Positions 58,040-64,000 of a DNA stretch of 64,000 nucleotides are shown here, one piece after another. Made by a program: the position numbers and the translations under genes. The stretch is from Trichopria drosophilae (Eukaryota > Arthropoda > Insecta > Hymenoptera > Diapriidae): positions 89,356,501 through 89,420,500 of the forward strand of contig CM059585.1 in the NCBI GenBank assembly GCA_030407085.1, given 5' to 3'. The notes under the pieces are model-generated. The model saw only the letters and a list, made by a program, of their open reading frames with translations, was not told the DNA's origin and searched no databases. Each line of letters starts with the position of its first letter. Within the stretch, counting starts at the first letter, position 1.

Positions 58040-59064
58040 TCATACAGTCTTCAACGGATCACTGTCTTGTTGAGAGACAACAACGTTGACTACTTGATCC
58101 AATAATTTAAATAACTCTGATGAAAATATTTTAAGAAAACCTCGTTCAGAATCTGAATGATTTGTAAGAATAACATTGGTTCCTTTATGAACTGCATCGA
58201 GGACGTCATGGTGCAACATTTCTCCTGTTAAGTAAAGATCAGCTGGAATATTCTTCAAGACCGAAGTTCCTGATCCAGCACAAACAGCTATCGTTTTGAC
58301 CCACTCATCTGCAACCATGCAGAAAAATAAGTTAGTTTTAATTCTTTATGAAATTGACATATAGTATCACAATTTGAAATCACCTTTTCCTCGTGAATGA
58401 GCAAGTCGAACGTGTTTAAGGTTAGTAAGGTTTTTAACATGACGTACAGCATCGTTTATTGAAATTCGTTCTTGAAGAACGCAGAGTCTTCCCATGCCAT
58501 TTTCTGGGTTTTGCCCCGGCTCAATTGGTTGACATTTTTCAACATTAGGGAATGCAGATACCAACCAATCGTTAACACCGCCTTTTATAGAGTCAAATGA
58601 AGTGTGCGGAGAATACAGTGCTATTTTATTTTCTAAACATTTTGCTGCAATCCGTTCCTAGAAACATTAATTCACTGTTATATCGCACATTAGATAAAAG
58701 GTCAAAATCTCACCTTCCATGACTTAGTCGTTATCGTTTTTAACGGAGCAAAAATTGGGGGATGGTAAGAAATAATCATATTAACATTTAAATCAATCGC
58801 TTCCTGCATGACATCTTCCGTTAAATCATTGGTCAGCAAAATATGTGATACAACGTGAGGTTCTGTAGGTTCGATAAGCAGACCAACGTTATCCCAAGAC
58901 TCGGCGAGCGATGGGCTGGCATATTTATTTAAACACTCGACAACTTTAGACAGTGGTAATCCACTGAAATTTCCAGCAGTTAATAAAGAACGGGTTTGTT
59001 CTGTAGTTTTAACAAGATTTGACATTGTTAATACTTGTAAGGTCCTTGATAAATGACTAAGCAT
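58040..59064 (-). CDS. NIF3L1: NIF3-like protein 1 (NIF3L1), three exons, complete
   Basis: Minus-strand exons 59064-58714 (351 nt), 58657-58384 (274 nt) and 58308-58040 (269 nt) join in phase with GT-AG introns, giving 297 residues, within the family's usual size. Family signatures are SWDNVGLL and IISYHPPIF in exon 1 (His of the di-metal site), SFDSIKGGVNDWL in exon 2, and AGSGTSVLKN, TGEMLHHDVLDA and HSDSERGF in exon 3. NIF3 proteins are conserved from bacteria to animals and bind two metals. Their exact reaction is unsettled, and the animal protein is linked to transcriptional co-regulation. The ATG at 59064 is the first of two candidates; a second Met (MSNLVKTTEQ) is 13 codons on. The upstream neighbour CIAO1 ends 152 bp away on the same strand, so NIF3L1's promoter must be very short. 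Confidence 0.93.
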
Positions 59065-59216
59065 TTATCTTTATCTGCAATGAAAAATTTTGATTATTAC
59101 CTGCTGTAATACGAGCATAAAGGAAAGGTGAAACGATACAAATAAAAGAAACTGCTTTAATAGAAAATAACAATATATATTTTTTATAATTTACAAATTG
59201 TTTACACATTCTGTTG

Positions 59217-62200
59217 TCAATCGCTATAAAACCATATTTTTACTGTTCCGTCGTCACTAGCCGATGCTAATAATCCCGGCACTTCTGGATTCCATTGAAC
59301 ACAATTAACGTCTTGAGTGTGGGCTCCTTCTCCCGAATAAACAAGATTAAAAGTTGGCTCGTTAGGATCCTTGTCACTTTCTTCTTGGAATACCCTAATG
59401 ACATTATCACCACATGCAGTAACTATCAATCCACTTTTTTTACACCAGTCAACATCGTAAATAGTTCTGTCGTGAAAGCCAGATAATGTACAAACGCACT
59501 TCCACACTGGTTCGTTATCTGGTGTTGCAATACCTAATTCATTGTCTGGCAGATATTCTTGCCATATTTTGACAGTTTTGTCATCGCTGCAGGTAACAAT
59601 TCTGTCTCCAGTTTTGTTAAATGATAAACTCCAAACTGTTGAAGTATGTGAAGCCAAAGAAGCAGTCATTATCCAGTCGTTGTTAGAAGTATCTTCTTTG
59701 AATATTTTTACTGTATCGTCATAACTTGCAGATGCCAATACATTTTTGGATGGGTGCCATCGTACCTGGATACAAGAATACCAGATTAAATTTCAAATTT
59801 TTAAAATTATTTTTTAAAACATTATACCATCCTAGCAACCAGAAAGGAATAGCGAAGAATTTAAAAATTCATTCCTGTTAATTCCTGTTTATTCCATTAA
59901 TGACGGAATTCAATGGAATTTAGTGGAATATAATAATAATAATCATAGTAATATATTTCAGGTATTTATACATTAGGCAAGAGTATGTGTTACATATATA
60001 TAATACTCGTCAGCGACCTAACTACAGTCTATTAGACTGCACGCAATAACAAAAAAATAATTAACATAAGAAAAATAAAATAACATAATATAAAATGATT
60101 TAGTAAAATAAAATGAGAATAAAATAAGAATAAGAAAATAAAAGCGGTGTTTTGCATGGTAAATCATAGGTTGAAATCGCATAATTCCACTAAACTACAT
60201 TTGGTATTAACATTGAATTGAGAGATTTGCAATCCATTTCTCTTATATTATGCACAATTTTTAATAATCTAAATTTTTTATTTGGTAATCTGAATTGACG
60301 AGGCAACATATTTACAATTTCACAATCGAAATAGTCAAATGCTCTTTGACCGATAGTTTTAGTTCTTAATGGACATTGCATCACACGATTGTTTTTACTA
60401 CGTGTATTACAGTTATGATTATTTGGAATGGGTACATAATTCCTTATTGTATAACTCGCTGCTTCACAATAATAAGTTTTCCTAACATCTAGTACTATCG
60501 AAATTTTGAACAGTTCATTTTGAACAATTGCATCCAATGGAATTGAAAAGAATAAAAAAATTTTTTTTTATTCTCTCAAATCTGTCTGAATTCCAAAGTA
60601 TACGGTTCTTTTGCGGGTTAGGTAAATGAAATAAAATATATTTCTTTTTGACACTCCATGGGTAAAATGCGATTTTACGCATTTATTTATTTTTTACATT
60701 TTAAAAAAATATTGTTCGTCATAAAAAAGTTTGGATGAAAAAATAGAAAATTCAATGGATATATCCAACGAACTTAATAAATTTTTTGTAAACATTAAAG
60801 AAGATCTTGCAACGAAAATACCAAATAGACCGAGAGGAACAACAATAAAAAGAAGAATTAAACAATCACTCTTTTTTACCCCTGTAAATATTAGTGAGAT
60901 TGATCGTATAATCATGGGATTAAAATATAAAAAAGCATCAGGTCCAGCTGATATTCATGTAAACGTTCTAAAAAAAATATGTCCTTTTATAAATATAGCA
61001 TTAATGCAGCTCATAAATAACTGTTTCGAAAATAGTATTTTCCCAGATCACTTAAAAATAGCATCAGTTACTCCACTTTTCAAATCCGGAAACAAAAATT
61101 ATTTCGACAATTACAGACCAATCTCGCTGATATCAGTCATTGCGAAAGTCATTGAAATATGTATAAAAAATAGATTAATGAAATTCAACCACAAACATAA
61201 AATATTGAATCCGTCGCAGTTTGGTTTTAGAGAAGGAAGATCAACGACCGATTCGTTAGCTACACTAGCAAATTCAGATTATTCAGCACTAGATTCAGGG
61301 ACTCCAATAATTGCGGTTTTTATTGACTTAGCAAAAGCTTTTGACACCTTATATCATGAAATTCTTATCGATAAACTATATAGTTATGGAATTAGAGGCA
61401 CACAAATTATTCCAAACTTATCTAACAAATAGAATACAAAGTATGATTTGGCAATATAAAAAGTGACGCCCTTGCTCTAAAGTATGGTGTACCTCAAGGC
61501 ACTATTCTTGGTTCAATTTTGTTTATACTCTATATGAATGACATCTTCGAAAACAAAATAAACGGTTCAATACTGATGATATTGTCATAATAGTCAAAGA
61601 ACAAACGTGGCCTTCTCTTGTAATAAAATATAGAAACTGATTTACCGATCATATTTACATGGTTAATTCGAATTCACTGACAGTAAACACAAAAAAATCG
61701 TATTTTCTTCCCTTTGGTTGCTATTTATATTGATAGCATACAAAATAATTTAAAATTGAGAATTGTTATAAATAATAAGACAGTGGAAATAGAGCTACAA
61801 ACATAAAATATTTGGGAATATCGATTGATAGTCACCTTCGATGGGATTCACATATAAAATAAATTACTAACAAATTGAGACATATATCATATTTATTTTA
61901 TAAACTAAGGTATTCTAAATATCACACAACTTTTAACTGTTTATTACTCCCTTTTCCTCTCTATTGCAAGGTATGGGATTATTTTATGGGGCAGTGCGTA
62001 TGAAAATGTTTTAAATTCACTACAGGTGTTAAAAAATTCTGTGTTAAGGATAATATTTTTTAAGCCACGACTATTCCCAATAATAGAATTGTATAACATT
62101 AGAAATTTATGAAATATACAACAATTATATTATCTATCAGTATCGTCTTATTGCCTTATAAATAAAATTGGTACGAATGTGTCTCACTCAATATACACCA

Positions 62201-63830
62201 GGTCAATTACAAATAAGTTACTCACTACAATGTTTCACCAACAATGAAAAGAAAAATAGGACAAAGATCCTTCACTTACATTGGATGCAAATTATAATGA
62301 ACTGCTAAATCTAATACCGCAATCTATAAAAAAGAATTATGTCTCAACTAAATTAAAATTATAAAATTTAAATTAAAAAATTAATATTTCCAGCTGATTA
62401 AAAATATACATTATATGTATTATATAAGAAATGTATAGTTCCAATACCAAAAGTGCAAATGCTGAAAACTGTGATACTTAAAATTAATTATCTCGACAAT
62501 TAATCTTAGTTCTTACTATATTTTAGTTTCAGCTTTAGATTTTAATTTATATTTATTATTAAAATTTAATTTTGTGTACATTCAGGTCACGGACAAGTAG
62601 GGATTATCTACTCTTGCGAAATATGTATTGGGGTTAGCGACAAACTATATATTTTCACCTGAATAAAGATATTATTATTATTATTATATGAACATAAAAT
62701 GTTTTTTAAACGAATGTGCACGCGTAGAAAAAACACGTAGAGAAAAGTACTATTTCATGTCAATGTATAACCATCAATGTAATGGAAGTTTATTCGTTTT
62801 GAAAGCTTGCAGTAATTTTGAATAAAAAATTAAATAAAGTCGTGTAATTATTAAATTGATTAAGAAGTAATTAGTAATAATACTAAGGCCATGTATTTTT
62901 GTTTAATGATTTTTTATCAAAATCATTATAGCCTGGATTTTATTTTATAGCAAAAATTTTACAGCATTAACACAATCAATTTGGGAATTCCGGTATAGGA
63001 ATTCAAAACCGTCTTTCTTTCCACAGATTCAAAGGAATTAAAACTTTTGTATGGCGAATTTCAGTGTGGGAATTAAAAAAAAAAATAGATAATCTTACAT
63101 TTCGTTGTGGGATTTAAAGGAAGTAAAATGGCTTTCTGGCCAATTTTTTATCAGGAATTAAAATATTACCATAATCTTATTTCATTCCTCTGGATCCAAA
63201 GGCATTCAAAGAAATTAAAACCTAAAAAACTTTTGTCAAAATTTAAATTTCAGATTGTCGTTAATGGGATTCGAGACGTATGTTCGTTAATTCTTTTCAA
63301 TTTCTCTCAATTGCTTTCTGTTTGCTGGGATAACTCAAATTATAAATAAGTTGTAATATATCAAAGTAACTTACTTTCTTCACATCTTGGGTATGTGCAT
63401 TATTGACAGCTGCACATTCGTACTCATCATCGTCTACTTCCCAGATCCAAACAGTCTTATCTCGACTGCAAGAAGCTAACAATAGTCCACAACTTGACCA
63501 ACTAACACTTTTTACTTCATTATCATGGCCTTCGAGTGTGGTATTGCATTCAAATTGCCCGGAATTTTGATCCCAAATTGCAACAGTTGCATCGAAACTG
63601 GCAGATGCAATTCGTTTTCCACAAGGACCCCAAGCGATCTCTCGTATTGTTCTTGAATGACCTTCCGTAAGAATGGTTTTCAGAACCCATTTAGATCTAT
63701 CCTGCATCCATATTCTTATTGTCATATCTTCACCACAAGATGCGACAGAATCCCCTGACGGATGCCAAGAAACACTCCAAACTCGTCCTTTATGTCCAAC
63801 CAGGCTTTGTTTTAGTTCTAGTGCTCCCAT
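59217..63830 (-). CDS. CIAO1: CIAO1, WD-repeat cytosolic Fe-S assembly protein, two exons
   Basis: Minus-strand exons 63830-63375 (456 nt) and 59765-59217 (549 nt) join in phase 0 with a GTAAGT donor, giving 334 residues, the family's length. The start [16 protein letters not shown] is chosen by likeness to insect CIAO1; an in-frame Met lies five codons upstream. The frame is seven WD40 blades. Telling stretches are [37 protein letters not shown] then [19 protein letters not shown], and [19 protein letters not shown]1 is the beta-propeller of the CIA targeting complex (with CIAO2B and MMS19), which delivers Fe-S clusters to cytosolic and nuclear enzymes. ATTAAA on the minus strand at 59161-59156 may be its poly(A) signal. 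The 3.6-kb intron carries two LINE fragments. Confidence 0.95.
59930..60580 (-). pseudogene. LINE 3' fragment in CIAO1 intron, minus strand
   Basis: The 115-codon minus frame 60537-60190 ([10 protein letters not shown] ... [20 protein letters not shown]) matches the usual C-terminus of Jockey/I-type LINE ORF2 proteins (NTR...GQRSF.Y.....N.LP). After it, AT-rich 3' UTR runs to an (ATT)n-like tail at about 59930-59950. The reverse-transcriptase part is missing, as in 5'-truncated insertions. Confidence 0.65.
60700..62692 (+). pseudogene. 5'-truncated LINE with reverse transcriptase in CIAO1 intron, plus strand
   Basis: Frame 60731-61432 encodes the N-terminal half of a non-LTR reverse transcriptase: [16 protein letters not shown], then [34 protein letters not shown] and [12 protein letters not shown] with the catalytic Asp. 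A frame change at about 61410 is followed by broken remnants of the rest ([17 protein letters not shown] near 61480, DDIV near 61575) and a C-terminus near 62330. The 3' end is GAATAAAGATATTATTATTA at about 62660-62690. It is a dead copy, opposite in orientation to the host gene and to the neighbouring LINE fragment. Confidence 0.8.
62693..63374. other. Remainder of the CIAO1 intron
   Basis: No gene is supported. The plus frame at 63107-63349 shows no recognisable features. Repeated GGAATTAAAA / ATTCAAA-type words (62985-63220) may be an old repeat. Confidence 0.5.
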
Positions 63831-64000
63831 AATTATCTGTAACATATTGTCATTGTTATATCGACATCCTGTATTAGACTGAAGGTGGATTGGAATGTTT
63901 GTGCAAACCGCAAAATGGTTTTTAAGTCGCATCTGTGGGTGAAGTTTCTGATTAATGAGAATCTAATGAACGCCATAAACTTTGCAACTTTTCAACTGTG
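63831..64000 (-). promoter_or_regulatory. Upstream region of CIAO1 (window end)
   Basis: This contains the CIAO1 5' UTR and probably part of its promoter. The frame stays open upstream of the chosen ATG to about 63932, so a longer N-terminus cannot be excluded, but the extra residues do not resemble the family. Confidence 0.4.

Overview
This is an AT-rich animal nuclear sequence, most likely from an insect. The evidence is spliced genes with GT-AG introns, a BEL/Pao LTR retrotransposon, I/Jockey-like LINE pieces, short TTAGG-related runs such as the one near 52800, and two ordinary insect-type genes at the right end. The species cannot be fixed from sequence alone. Almost everything else is transposon-derived, and many of the elements are long palindromes (foldback or MITE-type).

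Layout. 1-690 is a palindromic minisatellite cut by the window edge. 1150-7447 is a complete BEL/Pao element with apparently identical 256-bp LTRs and an ATGGT target duplication, but its gag-pol frame is broken at many points. 7448-30180 is largely gene-free AT-rich DNA. It holds several inverted-repeat elements, a LINE 3' remnant (15170-16320), a GC-rich block of unknown nature (23690-25020) and a TTAA-flanked piggyBac-type element (25189-26112).

30181-43184 is the centrepiece: a 13.0-kb CACTA/EnSpm-like DNA transposon. It has about 450-bp terminal inverted repeats beginning CCCGAGTG, with the outer 130 or so bases identical. It carries two divergently transcribed genes. The plus-strand gene is a two-exon tnp2-type transposase with a single in-frame stop. 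The minus-strand gene is an intact seven-exon gene for a BEN-domain protein of about 542 residues with a long Lys/Glu-rich tail. About 21-bp repeats lie just inside the ends, a layout that recalls the TnpD/TnpA and subterminal-repeat system of plant En/Spm. Its introns hold further nested palindromic elements, including an 87-bp MITE with the same CCCGAG ends.

43210-57895 is a nest of palindromic elements. It includes a zinc-finger-like, transposon-derived gene split into exons at 48250-48584 and 53280-54605. These join in frame across a 4.7-kb intron that is itself filled with at least five inserted elements.

58040-63830 carries two conserved housekeeping genes on the minus strand, CIAO1 (cytosolic Fe-S protein assembly) and, 152 bp downstream of it, NIF3L1. 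Both are complete. The 3.6-kb CIAO1 intron has taken up two LINE fragments in opposite orientation.
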